Positions 1 through 41,339 of a DNA stretch of 64,000 nucleotides are shown here, piece after piece (the stretch's first letter is position 1; the number at the start of each line of letters is the position of its first letter). The stretch covers positions 10,982,453-11,046,452 of the forward strand of contig OX365946.1 in assembly GCA_947247005.1 (NCBI GenBank), in the 5' to 3' direction. The position numbers and the translations under genes are program-made. The notes under the pieces are model-generated. The model did no database searches, was not told where the DNA came from, and worked only from the letters and a program-made list of their open reading frames with translations. This DNA is from Spisula solida. Taxonomy: Eukaryota > Mollusca > Bivalvia > Venerida > Mactridae.

Positions 1-730
1 CCAAAGGCACAACATCATACAATGACTTTAATGAGAATAATGCTCTCCCTGCTTGATTAGCTAAATTCTTTTGGGTATGATAAAAATTGCCATTCGCACT
101 AAGTGTTACACCTAGGTAAGTAAATTCCTTTACAACTGCTAATCTAGCACCATTATAAAAAACATCTACGTTTTCTATTGTGTGTCCCCTTTTAAACACC
201 ATACATACAGTCTTGTCTATGTTTACTGCTATACCCCATTTTAAGCAATATGCATGTAGCCTATCTAACAGTAATTGTAGTCCTTCCTTGCTGTAGGAAA
301 ATAGAACAGTGTCATCTGCAAAAAGTAATAAGAATATTTGCAACTGGTCAATTGTAAAGGCCTCAAATTGATCACTCTCCATGTAATTGTGCATATCATT
401 AACAAAGAAGACAAATAGAAGTGGGGATAAAGGCTCACCCTGCTTCACACCCATATAGCTGTCTATAAATGTTGACAGGTCATTGTTTACTCGAACACAC
501 GACTTAACACTTTGATACATACTTTGTAATATTTTTACAACTTTAGTAGATACACCATAATCAATTAATTTAAACCAAATTCCATTTCTGTATACTAAAT
601 CAAAACATTTACGAAAATCTACAAAAGAACAATACAATTTTTTCTTTTCGTGTTTAAGAACTTTATCAATAATTGACGTTAAAACAAAAATACCTGATTT
701 GTACGTAAACGAATAGACGATTTACTATTT
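1..730 (-). mobile_element. LINE reverse-transcriptase fragment, cut by window edge
   Basis: Read on the minus strand, this stretch is open without a stop from about 730 to the window edge and encodes the fingers/palm part of a non-LTR retrotransposon reverse transcriptase. Visible motifs in order are LYCSFVDFRKCFD (first catalytic-Asp block), MGVKQGEPLSPLLF and the LFADDTVLFS active site (FADD codons near 311-322), followed by a WGIAVNIDKTVCMVFK thumb-like block and EFTYLGVTLS. The motif order and spacing are typical of CR1/L2/Jockey-like LINEs. Similarity stops abruptly near 730, as expected for a 5'-truncated copy. The 3' part lies left of the window. I cannot assign the clade more precisely. 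Confidence 0.9.
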
Positions 731-2366
731 TTCGACCGTTTGATCATTCAAGCGAGACGAAAAAGGATGACAGTAGTTTAAAAATAAACACTAACGATAC
801 TCTCATGGATACGTGGAACTTATAACCCAACAGTTCAAAAGTTTAGGATTTTTCAATTTTGTTGCAAAACTTTTGACGCTAAGTTTATATTAATTCATCA
901 AAATCCATAGGAAATTATTTCTCTGGTGTGAAGCAAATATGATGAAAATAACGTCAATACACGTATATATGTGATAGCAATTACCAGATATTGACGTAAT
1001 AAATATAAAATCATCATTTTTATTTCCTACACAAAAATTACGTTTGTCTTATATCTTAACTTTATGTACTCGTGTAATATACGTCAATACCCTGTGATAG
1101 CAATCGATGTTCGGAAGTGTTTGAATTAGCTTGAATGATTTTAATGATTGTAATCAATTTATCAGGATATTGACGTTGATAACAAGTATTTAGTTCCGTG
1201 GGGTGTAAATCTAATATATATTTAGGATACTTGACCAGAAACCATATTTCCTGTTAGTTGGCCAAGGACATTGATCAATAACACATTGTTTTTATGTTTA
1301 GTTGTGCCTTCTATATATAAATCCTTGACATCATTTGAAGAACTGATGGAAACTAGAAAGCTATGTACATGTCTCCTTCCAACAGTGGCAATGTGGCTTT
1401 CTCTTAACGGTGCCCTGGTGGTCTTATCATGTATCCTTTTGATGTCAAGTTGACATCTTCCAGGGGTCCTTCAAATTGTACCCATGGTTCATTCCACTGG
1501 TTCCCACGGGTCACAATGATGTACATGCATTGGTCCTTCGGACGGTATCTATGAGTCTTTCCATCAGTGTCAAGTGGTCCTACCTAGATGGTTTCCATAT
1601 GGGTCATTCTTTCGATGTCAATGGGACATGCCGTCGGTGTCCATGTGTCCTTCCAGTAGTGCCATAGGTTTGTTCCAATGGTGTACTTGGTCCTTATTGT
1701 ATACATGTACATGGGTCCTCCTTCCAAGGGTGTCCCTAGACACCATCAGAAGGAGCCATTGACACCGGTGAAAGGCCCTTCCTATTATTTAAAGTTGACA
1801 TATGGCAGAATTCTGTAGCCACAATGCATGCATCGCTTATGTATAAAATGGGCATTTACGAATAAAAAAATATATTGGATATAAATGGAGAAAATGTATA
1901 TAAATAAAAAAATATTGATATATAGATGAAAGTATTGTTCAAAAACAAATGTTATACTTATTGCAACGTTTGACACGCTGTAGTTTTTGGCCCTTACTTT
2001 TGAGTAAGTTTATTTCGAAGGGTATCTATATATAATATATATATCATAGTTTTATATAATGTGTGGTTGTACCCGTAAGCATATAAACAAACTCACCTAA
2101 CTTTCCAACATTTGTGATCAGAACATATCAAGGCTGCTGTCTGTAAATAGTATACGTGGTTTTCGCCTGAATAATACCATCTCATAGGTCGGAGTTTTAC
2201 GTCACACTTATCATTATTTCTCTCGCCATTTGTATCATATGCAGTACACAGCTGTACCATGCACACTGAAAACTGAAAAGAACAGTAGCATACGTATACA
2301 CGTTGTGAAACACAAAGTCTGCTATTGTCTTTAACTTCATTTCTTTCACTTGGGTCTTGTGCTTAC
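731..2366. other. Spacer, no gene seen
   Basis: No open frame with coding character on either strand. Two short degenerate repeats are visible. An 'acgtcaatac acgtatatatgtgatagcaat' type phrase recurs near 950-990 and 1080-1110. A T-rich tract at 1440-1770 repeats phrases such as 'ggtcctt', 'tcccatgg' and 'gtgtcc' with a loose 20-30 bp period and looks like an old minisatellite. Confidence 0.5.
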
Positions 2367-2630
2367 CAGGGCTGGTATTCACAAAGCATCTTAGCAGAAA
2401 ACTTAGAAATTTCTTAATATCTTGATTTTTTCTAAAGTGTATCAGCTAAGCTAGAAAATCAACATGCTTAGTATTTTACAAAGTTTTGATGTATTAGGTA
2501 AACAGCTACTATAATCACTGAGACAACAAGGATTATTTTTCAAAGGCGGGAAATATGAGCTGCACAAATTATTGACTTAAGTCAAAATAATTAAGTTTTC
2601 ACTTAGGATGCTTTGTGAATACCAGCCCTG
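2367..2630. mobile_element. MITE with 27-bp terminal inverted repeats, copy A
   Basis: The 264-bp element begins cagggctggtattcacaaag and ends with the inverse, ctttgtgaataccagccctg. The inverted ends are near-identical over about 27 bp. The interior is AT-rich with no coding capacity. A second copy in opposite orientation lies at 17,147-17,403, inside a CEP162 intron. I see no clear target-site duplication, so the superfamily is open. Confidence 0.85.
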
Positions 2631-2995
2631 ATCTGTAGCTATAATGGTCCCACAATGGTACCAGTTTTGTACATATTTAATTGACAACAAGTACGAGTTC
2701 TCTAGTTAACTACACATTGTCCAGAGGTGAATAAAGATACTACCGACGGATCGACATGATACAATTGCTGAAAGCAATGTACCCAACATAAGGGTCTGTA
2801 AACATGGTACCTAAAGAACTGTAAGAACAGACGGTTTACTCCACTAAACTACGAAAGTAGGCATAAAATATGTGAATACTTTTAATATTATAATTGATAA
2901 ATACCACATTGTAAAGTTCTATGTTTTATTAATAGATCAAGCTAGAAACAAAATGATACATTATTTAGTATATACATTGTATCTACATTCCCATT

Positions 2996-3112
2996 ATTAT
3001 AACCACAGGTAACTGTATCATTGATTAAGAGTAAAAAAATCATATATGATTAATAAATTTTAAAAACATTTTTTTACTCTGAATGAATGATACAGTTACC
3101 TGTGATTATAAC
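2996..3112. repeat. Near-perfect inverted repeat (45-bp arms, 27-bp loop)
   Basis: The left arm at 2996-3040 contains cacaggtaactgtatcatt. The right arm at 3068-3112 is its reverse complement with only a few mismatches, and the loop is AT-rich. The transcript of either strand would fold into a long stem. It could be a very short palindromic MITE; no coding or RNA-gene signature is seen. Confidence 0.85.
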
Positions 3113-6100
3113 TACAAGGTTGATAACTTTTAATGATGCATCAGTGTATATACTGTATTTACATACACACTTGACTGTTATGAATACCCGATGCTTGACG
3201 GTCCAATGCACTACTGACTGAGATAATCAGTTACCTGGCGAAATGAAATGAACGTTCGTTGATCAAATACCTTAGTACATACACGTATAATACACTGAAA
3301 TAGCAACTTAATTCAATTCAATGTTTCATAATATTATATAGTTTAAGATTAATAAACATCTAATTAAGAACTAATTAAAACCAAAACAGGACAACAATGT
3401 TCAGAGCATTCGATCAAAATGTACTTACTATAAATGTTAATAAATCCATCTTTGTTGCGAAGGAGAAATTGAAGAAGAAATATACGTCTTGCATGGATTC
3501 TTATGGATCACAGTTTAAACTTATTTCATTCACACATTGTCATTTTGTCCAATCCCGTTTAGTGATAATATATTAAACTAAGAAGTTGATTGGTCCAAAT
3601 GCGGTTGAAACCAGGATGCAACTTTAAGCGTATTTATAATATAAATCCATACGCCCACGACTGTAAATGAACACCAAACATTTAATGTCGTGTCGTAGCT
3701 TGGAGCAAATATCATTTATATGTATATAGCTTAATCTGATGATAAAAGTAAATTCATTTCACATGCTTGATTTAAAAGCAAACGTTAATGACGTCAGATT
3801 CATGATTATTAACATGCCTGAATTGTCTATCGGTTTCAATCTACAAATACACTTGTGTGTACCGTTTGATTTACGTGCATTTATCTATCCCGCTGTTTTT
3901 CAATAAAACGTTGCATTTGGAAAGAGTAAACTTGAATGAGAAATTAACTACTTATTTGTTTTTCAATTTAATACACGCCATTTACTAGCGACATTTGCCA
4001 AAATGATTTTAACAATCTCCTCTTTGTTGTTGAGAACCAAGTGCCTGGCTCAATACGTACACTGCAAAATATCAGTAATGTATGTTTCGTTGTACCTACA
4101 TACATACCCGTGGTAATTAAATAGACATTTAAAGTAGTGCGCACTAGTTGTTTTATTTATCTAATGATTATAGTAATTGTGCTTCCATAACCATGATTTT
4201 GAGACGTCACATTCAGCTCATGAAGCAATCGCACGTATTCAAACATGGTATTTTTTAGTTAAGTCTCTTACATTGTGAAATGGGAAACACATATATTTTG
4301 TTTGATCACGTACACTCACTATGTTGTTATAAAGGAAGATTTAGGGTATGAAAACATAGATAATACACATTTAACTAAAGAAAGAAACCAAATAATGCTT
4401 AATTTTCTTAAATAGTATTGTATAATCCGAGTTATTTAAAGGCATATAGTTAGTAACGTATGTTACAAAATTCATATTTCTATATTCATCAGATCACTTT
4501 TCCACCTAATGTGTACCGTTGCATGTATGTGCACATTCATATAATTTGTTCAGTCTGAAAAATGCGAATAATTTCACACCATCGGTATTGAGCTACGAAA
4601 CAGCAGTGTATGGTACAATTAAATGTAACATTTTTTAAGAAAAGTGAATTTTGAGAATACATTGTAATATTGATATATCTTCAAGACAGCAATGTTTAAA
4701 GATTTTCTGCGATATGTTTTGTAATTTTCTAGCTTTAAACGTTAATAAAGGGATGATACTAAATATAACCCCGCTTTACGCATAAATACATGTACTTGAA
4801 TCACCTTAATCCGAAAGGTTATATTCTTAAAGTATCGTTCTAACCTCCTAGCTATCAGGGGAAGTGATTGATATAATATTTTTTAATACCGCGAATAATG
4901 TTAAAAATAAAGGTAATGTTTTGGGAATAATTGACCTTTCTACCGATTTTGATTGACAGGTGGCGTTAGCCAATCTCATTGCAGCATTGCGGTAACAGTT
5001 TATCGCCGACATCTTGTAGGACATGCTGGACATTAGACAAGCTTAAATCAATGGAAACTGTGCAATATTCAATTAAACACTATTTCATTAATAATGAACT
5101 TATCTTCAATACATAGGTATGGTCAGAAACTAGAGAACGTCAACTTTGATTTGTTAGCAATGTCATGAACGTGTATTAATTGATTAAACCCCTCGGAAGT
5201 ATTAGCTACATATGTATAATTTTTTCTGAAATATAGTCTGATTTTGAAGCAATATCATTGATATTTACATCAACATAATTCGAAATAATTACATGTTGAG
5301 AAACTAGTAAGCTTCGTCTTTAATTAGATATGACTGTTTTAAAAATACATCCTTTAAAGCCCTTGACTCGTGAAATTATTTCATTGTTTGTTACAGAATA
5401 AGGACACATAAATCCTAAATGAAGAGCGTGTGTATTTCCCAACAAGTGAAGTAGTATAACAATATTGAACTGTATGTTGTTTTTATCTATGTAATAGTTA
5501 AACCACTTTTCAGTCGAAATCCTTGTAATGCTACATATGCATCCATTCTCAAAACCTTTAACAAAATGATTTTAAATGTATGTATTGTTCGAGACATCTA
5601 TTGTTAATCATGATATATATAATTAAGTGTATTTAAAAGTATCCATAGGTCAGAGACCTGTCAGATGTATATTCATATTACAACAAAACATACTGGTGTC
5701 ACATTGTATATTGACAATAAACACCAACCGGTATAGATCACAAACCCCGACTGATTTCTAAGGATACAAATCTTAACGAGATCATCAAAGTATATTACAC
5801 ATTGGAATGTTAACTAACTCAAAATCTAGGACCAATTTAGTTTTGGTACAATACTACATGTTTATATAAAATATGTGTAGTCAAAATCATAACACTTGGC
5901 CCGACATTTTAACATTATGTTAGAAAAACGATATTGTTTTCACTTGATAACGCGTGATTGTAAATTAGACATTTGTTAATTTGCTGACTAGCAATGACAA
6001 ACCGTGTACACTTATTACGTGTCGTATACATACACATAGTGATGTGGGATTTGAAATATTCACATTTTCGTCTATGTTAACGTAACAGATATTCTTTTAA

Positions 6101-7062
6101 GGAAGTTGAAATCAAATACAGCCTCTGCTGTCCGTAATCAACAAATGGTATGTCCCCACTAAGCGGTAGATCACAGGGATGACACAAATAAAACCCCAAC
6201 GGAGAAAATCATGAGATAGGTCTACTATTTTTAACTTTAAGTAGAAAAGTTTTATGTTTATTGGAATTTGATTATTAATTAGTGCACTAACATACTTATT
6301 ATCATAATTCGAACGTTAGCAGAAGACGAAGGGCTAGCTTATGGAAAAGTCCACTACATAATGTGTATGTAAATATATGTATTAGTCCATAAAATGAATT
6401 ATTTGTAACAATAAAGAATGCTTCTCTCAAGACAGGTAGTTATTTTTTCCCTATTTGCACAAGCAGTAAACATAAAATAGTGATTTAAATAAATAGAAAC
6501 GTTCTGTTTGAGCGACAAAATTACGTGTGTGAATGTATGTTTATTCGAAGACTGTTTTAGTGACTGTTTACGTAATTTCGATGACTAAAATCCGTCTATA
6601 GGCAAGTTTTAAGTATGCACATGATTTTGTATTACAATATTTTCAATATATTGACTAAAAGGGAAATATTTAGCAGTATTGTTTCAAGAGCATCATACGG
6701 CATCTCCGAGTTAGACGCCATTTTGGTGAAAGCATGTCTTGCATAGTTACAACGAATACCCGTAGCTATGTGGGGCGTGGCTACGGTGCGTCTGTAGAAA
6801 GGTCAATACTAGGTACTATTTTTATCTCCCGTCAGACTGTTTTCAACGATATATAGCGTGTTGAGAGTGGCAACCTGTAAATGGTAAAGATTGAAATGTC
6901 AATTTATTAACTTTAATGTAATAGAGTAATATATAGTCAAAGAGCTTATCGAGGGCCATTAATTTACAATTCTTGTCAAATCTATAATTGACCGAATGAA
7001 AATTATAGGCAAGAAAATTAATGTCCAGGTTTAGATTAAGTTCACATTCTCTTGAAATTTAA
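3113..7062. other. Gene-poor AT-rich spacer
   Basis: I see no gene. All open frames are short and without coding bias. A less AT-rich patch at 6700-6830 contains 'gacgccattttggtg' and a small palindromic 'cgtagctatgtggggcgtggctacg'. It resembles promoter-type DNA, but no transcript can be attached to it. Confidence 0.5.
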
Positions 7063-7302
7063 ACTGGAAGGTATGATTATGGGGATAGGGCTGACAGATT
7101 ATGTAAAGTTTGTAACCAAAACGTTGTTGAGTCAGAATACCACTTTTTATTATGTTGTTCTTTATATAGACAATTGAGATCTCAGTACTTCAAAAACATA
7201 TCATGGGTCCCATTAAATGATTTGCAAATATTCTTTCTTCTAAAAACAAGAAGGCACAAGTTTAAATTTGTCAATACAGCTACTTTTATTTCCGTTCTGT
7301 GA
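7063..7302 (+). pseudogene. LINE ORF2 C-terminal relic (zinc-knuckle end)
   Basis: One frame reads 79 codons to a TGA: TGRYDYGDRADRLCKVCN, then ESEYHFLLCC, then a basic tail. The pattern C-x2-C ... H-x4-C, preceded by 'TGRY...R..RLC', is the C-terminal zinc-binding segment found after the RT domain in many Jockey/CR1/L2-type LINEs. A stop codon lies directly upstream in the same frame, so this is a decayed fragment. It could derive from the same kind of element as the RT fragment at the left edge. Confidence 0.75.
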
Positions 7303-7630
7303 AACTGAAACAGGTAAGACTGTCAATGATCGATGCTTTGTAATATCTTAATACTGTTATTTACAATTTTGATTTTAGTTGATACGCATGTTACCTTGCT
7401 ATAAGTAAGTGTCTATGTTTACCTAGGCCATATTCTTTCTGATTTATGTAAATGGCTAATGGTATGTTTTAAATAAATGGTAAATGGTCAACAGTGGTTT
7501 GAGGAAGTTGATTACGAACAAGAACGTATAATTATACATACGTTCCTGATTCCAAAGTAGAACTAACTTGAACAGATTTTTTTTATCAAATTGTGTATTT
7601 ATGAAAACAATCTAGATTCTATACTTGTTA

Positions 7631-7818
7631 CAGTTATGTCGAATAACGTTTGAATGAATAGGGACTCTACAAAAACAGTTATCCCTTTACACTCAAGGTA
7701 TTAACAAAAATTCGTTTGCATTTTGCGTCATTAGTATTATTCAGTAAAACCATGGAAAATCTCAAAATCAATAATTTTGTCAAAAAGGAGGGTTTTCTGG
7801 AGACTACTAGCTCATATG
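7631..7818 (-). repeat. Partial copy of the 26.5-kb TIR element
   Basis: The reverse complement matches 26,515-26,740 with many substitutions. Shared blocks include gtcgaataacgtttgaatga, gggactctacaaaaacag, and the terminal tttgtcaaa...ggttttctggagact...gctcatat. Only one terminal inverted repeat is kept; the other half is missing or too diverged to see. Confidence 0.7.
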
Positions 7819-9257
7819 TTTTTATTCACCCTGATTTTATTATCAATCTTGATCGGTTAAGAAACCGTTTTCTTAGAGACTGATCCATAAGTATGCGTGT
7901 CAAACGACTTGTGTGTGTAACCTAGAGCATTTTCAGAACTTGATATATATTTGCTAAGTATCCAATTATATAATTATGCATGAATTATTAAGAAATAATG
8001 AATATGTACAGGTCTGTGTTTTATGATCTTTTATTGTAGAATAACATACAAATGATTGCACCTTGCAGCGTTTCGCTACTTTCGGTCACTTCTGACACGT
8101 TTAATCGCTTTTCGCTACATTACCAACGTTACATTCGGAACGTTTCTGATGTTGTCGTTACAACCGCTAAGTTTCGAACATGTAAGAACACATATTTTTT
8201 ATCAAATTAGATGCATTTACTGGTTTTTATCAATGAATTATTTTTAAAATCGATTGATGATGACACCAAACTAGTATGAAATTGTCGACAATACCGATAA
8301 GTCGTAATAAAGCGTTTAAAAGGCCATATTTGTTACAAAAACAAATCAAGTGCAACAGTATTCGGATATTAAAATTCGTCTGTTAGAGTCTGGCATTGTT
8401 TACATTGATAAAAGCGAAGCGTTAAGATTTTTAATCATTTAAACTACAACACAATTTTATTGAACCTTGGTTAGAGCTATTGGTGCAGTTTAAGAGTTAT
8501 TTTACTGTCTGTCATGAAGATGGTCCAGCCACTGAGACAGTCACAAATGTGACCAAAATACGGAGATTTGGCGCAGAAAATTGAAATATTCAGCACAACT
8601 TTTAGAACTTAAACAAAATAAATGAAAACTTCTTACCACCATGAAATATATAGCATGTCCACGATGAATGAACATTTTCCTCGCGATATGCACCAATAAA
8701 AGTTATAAAATACACAGTCACGTGACAGTGACATCACGCATGTTAATTAAATGTATATGACACTCTATATTAACGTATGTGAAAGGTGTAAATATGCTGC
8801 CGCTTACACATATCGATAGGCCGATTAACAATGTTACCGCGTTAAGCGTAAAACGCACTAGTCAAATTCTACCCTGCTTTATGTAAGACCTCATAATTTT
8901 CGTATCTATTATCCGATTTTAAATATTTAAAGTTTGTAATGAAGCAGAGATATATGCCTGTCTATTAATACAACATTCATCACGATACCCTAGTTATTAA
9001 ATCCACGGCGACGAGTAAGAATCTGTTCCGCGTAAAAGTAAGTTTAAAATATCCCGTTTTTTACCAAATAAAAATTCAATCAACGGTCGAAAATCATCAA
9101 ACATTAATCTAATTTTCGATCGATTTTGTTCATTAAAGCTTGTTTTTAAAGCTTATACTGTAAGGTTTTATAAAATGTAAAAACTTAAACTAAAGGCGCA
9201 CTTGATTTCTCACAGACGGAGAGTAAAATAATCAGATGCGCCAAACCATATAATGAG
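7819..9257. other. Spacer, no gene seen
   Basis: Only short random open frames occur. No splice-linked coding segments, RNA genes or clear repeats were recognised on either strand. Confidence 0.45.
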
Positions 9258-9602
9258 CTTGCTTACTCTCCTCTTTCTTGTGTCACAGCCATGCAAGATA
9301 GACTGGGTTGGCGCTCACTCCATGACAGACGACTTGATACCTGCCTTATTATGTTCTTCAAAATCTATCACCACCAAGTAGCCATTGATTTCCCATCATA
9401 CATTAAAAAACTAATTAAATTAATTAAAAGATGCATCCATTCAGTTTTAGACAATTTTATACAAGTCAAATCAGATTACCAGTAATGTTCCTTCTTTCAT
9501 CTTCAATAATCAATTGTGCTACGGAATAGTTTGACAAGTCATGTGGCAAACACAACTACTCTTGATGCTTTCATGGTAGCTGTGGCTGACATACACTACT
9601 AA
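9258..9602 (+). pseudogene. LINE C-terminal relic (VTAMQDRLGW block)
   Basis: A single frame reads LAYSPLSCVTAMQDRLGW, then SLHDRRLDTCLIMFFKIYHH. After two in-frame TAA codons (9483 and about 9507) it continues with CSFFHLQ, LRNSLTSHVANTTTLDAF and a final stop. The sequence of blocks 'VT.ML..L.W..L..RR...L.MF.KI', 'SFF', and 'W/RNSL...TLDAF' is the conserved C-terminal tail of many non-LTR retrotransposon polyproteins. The internal stops mark it as dead. It is a different tail type from the zinc-knuckle relic at 7063-7302. Confidence 0.7.
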
Positions 9603-9849
9603 TCTGTCTCATCAATCGTTTAACAGTGTTGTTTGTTTATTTCTGTTTTTTTATCAATATGTATTTTTTTTCATCTTACTGAAATTACATTGACTGTTAA
9701 ATATTATGTTTTTTCCTTTTAAAACTGAGACTGGAACCCTCAGTTATGGTCTATCAATCAATACTCAAACAATTTCTTTTCTTGTATCGTTGCACATAAA
9801 TTGCCTCTTAAATTGATCCATGTCTATAATACCAGAAATAGGTGTTGAC

Positions 9850-10281
9850 TAGTGATGGGACATCGGTTGCAGATCATAATCGATCATCACCTAGAATCAA
9901 CTGGCACTTCCGATGCGATTTTCTGATTAATAATCGGCAGGACAGTGACTGAATACGCAGTGTGCTGATGCCTATATTCCTACTTCCCAAGTTTTTGAAA
10001 AGGGGTGACAAAGGGAAAATCAATGATTTTCAGTAGACGTTTTACTATCTTTTTACTATCTGAGTTTGAAGAAATTGTTTGAATTGGTTCTAATAGGCAT
10101 TCAATTGATCGAAACTTCCATGCTTTGAATTTTCCTAGCAAATATTTGATTAAAGAAGTATTGTTTAACATTTAGTTATAATTATCCGATGATCAATTAT
10201 GGATGAATGACATCGGAATCGGCTGACTTCTGCACACCACTAATCAATGTTATCTGATAATCGGTACATCACAATTCACTA
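9850..10281. mobile_element. hAT-type non-autonomous element with 8-bp TSD
   Basis: The element starts tagtgatgggacatcggtt and ends with an imperfect inverse that starts TAGTGAATTGTGATGTACCG when read on the other strand. It is flanked on both sides by the identical octamer gtgttgac (9842-9849 and 10,282-10,289). An 8-bp duplication with TAGTG/CAGTG-type ends is the hallmark of hAT transposons. At 432 bp with no transposase frame it is non-autonomous. Confidence 0.85.
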
Positions 10282-11181
10282 GTGTTGACATTTATAAGGA
10301 GATAGATAGATAATACTAACAAACAGAAAATTAACGAACATTTGTGGGTGAATCTATAAGATGAATTTGCTAGTAAACGAAAAACAAACAAAAATCACGA
10401 TGAGTGATAGCTTTTTAGGCTCGTTTAACGAAGATAACGGTCTTTAGACTTGTACTGTTTACATAAGACTTTCAGCTACGGCACATGCTGGTTTATTTAT
10501 CGATTTACTTGTTATAATAACCAATATGACCAGGTATTCGACTGTTTTTGTATTTTTATATTGTATTGAAAATATACAGAGCCTAAAAATGCCAGAATTT
10601 GGCATAAAATGCAAATTTAATGAAAATTTAGTTTCCACTTTTTGCGCGCTTTTGGGCTCACCGCTACAATGTACTGTAACACGTCAAGTTGGTTTGACTA
10701 GGTTTGAGCCATGAGGGCCCTAATTTGTGGGAGTCTGAATTTCGGTCACATCTTGTTTCTTGAGAGTTATGCAATTAAGATGATGTCTTACACATGTACC
10801 TCCGTAATTATTAACAAATTTTTGCAGTTCCAACGTAGAGAATCAAAAGAGTGAAAATGTTTTAAAATCTTACACATATGTTTATGTGTATAAAATAGTT
10901 AATGGTCTGTAAGGTTTCAATACTTGTTCACTTCAGTATGCCATTATAGCGTTGCCCAAAAGTATAAAATTCTAAAAATATTTAAAATTCAGCCAAAGTT
11001 TGTTTCCTGGGACCTTGAATCATTCAATGTGCGGCTTCTGTCTAAAGTCCCATGTATACACGCCCCCCCACCACCACTGAACTTGAATAAAAATGAATCA
11101 CATAATTTTTATTTCCTTTAAAGAAATTTTAAATCACAAGTTTCTATAACGAGTAATAATTCCTCTTTTTCTGTTTTTCAG

Positions 11182-11323
11182 ATCAATTATCAATCTACAT
11201 GTGACAGTAAGATTTATAGATGAGAAAGAATTATTACATTGTCTTTGTGTATGGTTGTCCGTGCGAGTAAGATGTTGCTTGTTACTTTATGTTTGACTCA
11301 ATTATAAAGTTGGACGATTCAGA
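11182..11323 (+). other. CEP162: Probable 5' leader of CEP162
   Basis: A good acceptor (ctttttctgtttttcag, ending 11,181) precedes the start-codon exon, so the leader probably begins at 11,182 and an upstream non-coding exon exists. The leader contains several ATGs in other frames (for example in catgtgac and tagatgagaaag). The upstream exon and promoter were not identified. Confidence 0.4.
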
Positions 11324-39410
<28,087 letters not shown>

Positions 39411-39784
39411 CAACCGCTTAATATATAGCTGATATTCTTTTGTGATATTTATGTAATTCCGTCCATATAATTATTCTATACATTCCACTGGGTTACTCAA
39501 GTTGTTGGGTACTATGGAGAATAGTTTGCCTCAGTAGATATATAAGTATATGCATTATTTGCCACAGTCTTACACTGCCACGGTAACTACTATGTACTCA
39601 ATTATCCCATATTTGTAACTGATGATCATTGTTCACAAACTTCAGTACAAGTTTAACACTTTACTCCATACACCTGACACTTTTCTGTTAATAGATGAAC
39701 TAGAATATGGAAATACCTCATGTGCAGCTTTTTGTGACAGATATCTAGAGTGATCTCCCTTGATAAGGTTTTTGTTACAGTCCA
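39411..39784 (+). other. CEP162: Probable CEP162 3' UTR
   Basis: Non-coding, AT-rich sequence follows the stop. No canonical aataaa is seen before the TIR element at 39,785, so the cleavage site is unknown and the UTR may extend further. Confidence 0.35.
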
Positions 39785-40080
39785 CAGGGATGTGGAATTC
39801 CTATGTCCCACTTGCCAGCCTTGGGGGTGTTTTGCCTGCGGGCAAGTAGATTTTTCTATCCAGCTTGCCCACAGGCAAGTGCAAAATTATCACAAGAAAA
39901 TAATATTAAGTGCCCTATTTTAACTTAACGAAGATGAATCCCTAAATAATTGACCAGAAATTATTTAATTAACAAACATTGAATTAAACCTAGTATTCTA
40001 ACACAGTTTTTGGGCAAGTGGATATTTCAGTCCAACTTGCCCATGGGCAAGTGAAAACTTTGAGAATTTCCACACCCCTG
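39785..40080. mobile_element. TIR element 'cagggatgtggaattc', 296 bp
   Basis: The left end cagggatgtggaattc and right end gaatttccacacccctg are inverted. Just inside both ends lie smaller hairpins of 'cttgcccacaggcaag' type (39,835-39,880 and 40,010-40,055), giving a nested palindromic layout. Confidence 0.75.
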
Positions 40081-40504
40081 GTCCATCTTTGTAAATGAAT
40101 AATCTCCCCATTCATGTTCATTATTGGGAACTCCTTTGTGATGTATGTGGGATATGGACATGAATTAACAAATCTAGGAAGTAAAGGAAATAATGGACTC
40201 ATTACTGGTCATTGCTTTTGTTCCATTCTCCACTGACCACTGATTTGGGTATACAGGTACTTTGACAGAAGTTAGTCAAATTAGAGTCTGTTTAGTAACT
40301 AGTTAAAGTTTGCTTGTAGACATATAACAGATACTTAGTTATTTAGTGACACAACACAGACATGATATTTTTGTATGTTAAAACAGAATTGCTTATTTGT
40401 ATGTAACAAATGTTTTAAGTTATATACACCCATACTAAAGTCTAAACTTCACCGGCAGATTTGTTTTAAAACTCAAATGTACTGGTTAAATGCTGCTCTA
40501 AGTC

Positions 40505-40860
40505 ATCAAACTTGAGGACAAAATAATATGACATGAGGCTTTGCTGAGCGCCATATTGTTTATGTCGATGAGTTTAATAAAACTTGTATGTAAATAGCAT
40601 GAATGTAAGATTATTTATCACATAACTTTAGAGAACGCTCATTATCTTTCAAAAATAATTATGTGTTCTGCATAGGTTTCAACCAAAATTTAGCGATACA
40701 ATGAGTGACAACATTGTTATTATCCAGACGTCATGGGCTGATGAAAGCATGAATTGGCTAACGTCATGGCTATTAAAAAATTTATTGCTCACTTTGGCAG
40801 TGCTGAACATGTTTTCGACACAGGTGTACAGCACTGCTGGACCACAGATTATGTATTAGA
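40505..40860 (+). repeat. Dispersed repeat with hairpin, copy 2
   Basis: A diverged copy of 28,235-28,635: atgaggctttgctgagcgcc, gagtttaataaaacttgtat, 'gaacgctcattatc' and 'tacagcactgctggaccacaga'. Confidence 0.7.
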
Positions 40861-41339
40861 TTATATTATTTATGTGTTTAGGTATTTATTGTACAAATTT
40901 ATATATATGTAGAGTATTGTATATAAGATTGTCTTTTCATGTTGTTAAACATTTATTTATAGTGTAAAACGATGATATTAAAGAAAATATATATTAAACA
41001 CTTTGAAATTGTCACCTTTTATTTACTATAGTCCAGACTATATAAACTGGATGTTTTGGACTCTTTTAGCATATGACTCATTGTTTAACTTCAGAAGCAA
41101 GAAATATTTTGCACAAAAAGATAATAGAAAATTAGACAGGGAAGGCAGCACTCAACTTTAAACAGCCAAGCAAAGAAAACATAAATACCTTGCATAGCAC
41201 AATTACACGGCAAATGCCAAACACATAACTGAATGAGAAAATGAGCTTAACCGCTAAAAATCCAAGGCCCAGCTGTCAAAAAGTAGAAAGACCTAGTTTC
41301 AATAAACTTTTAGGATCAGGCTTTTATATTCTGACTACG

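Noticed and set aside
6700..6830. Promoter of an unseen gene
   Set aside because: Only a slightly richer base composition and a small palindrome; no exon could be attached.
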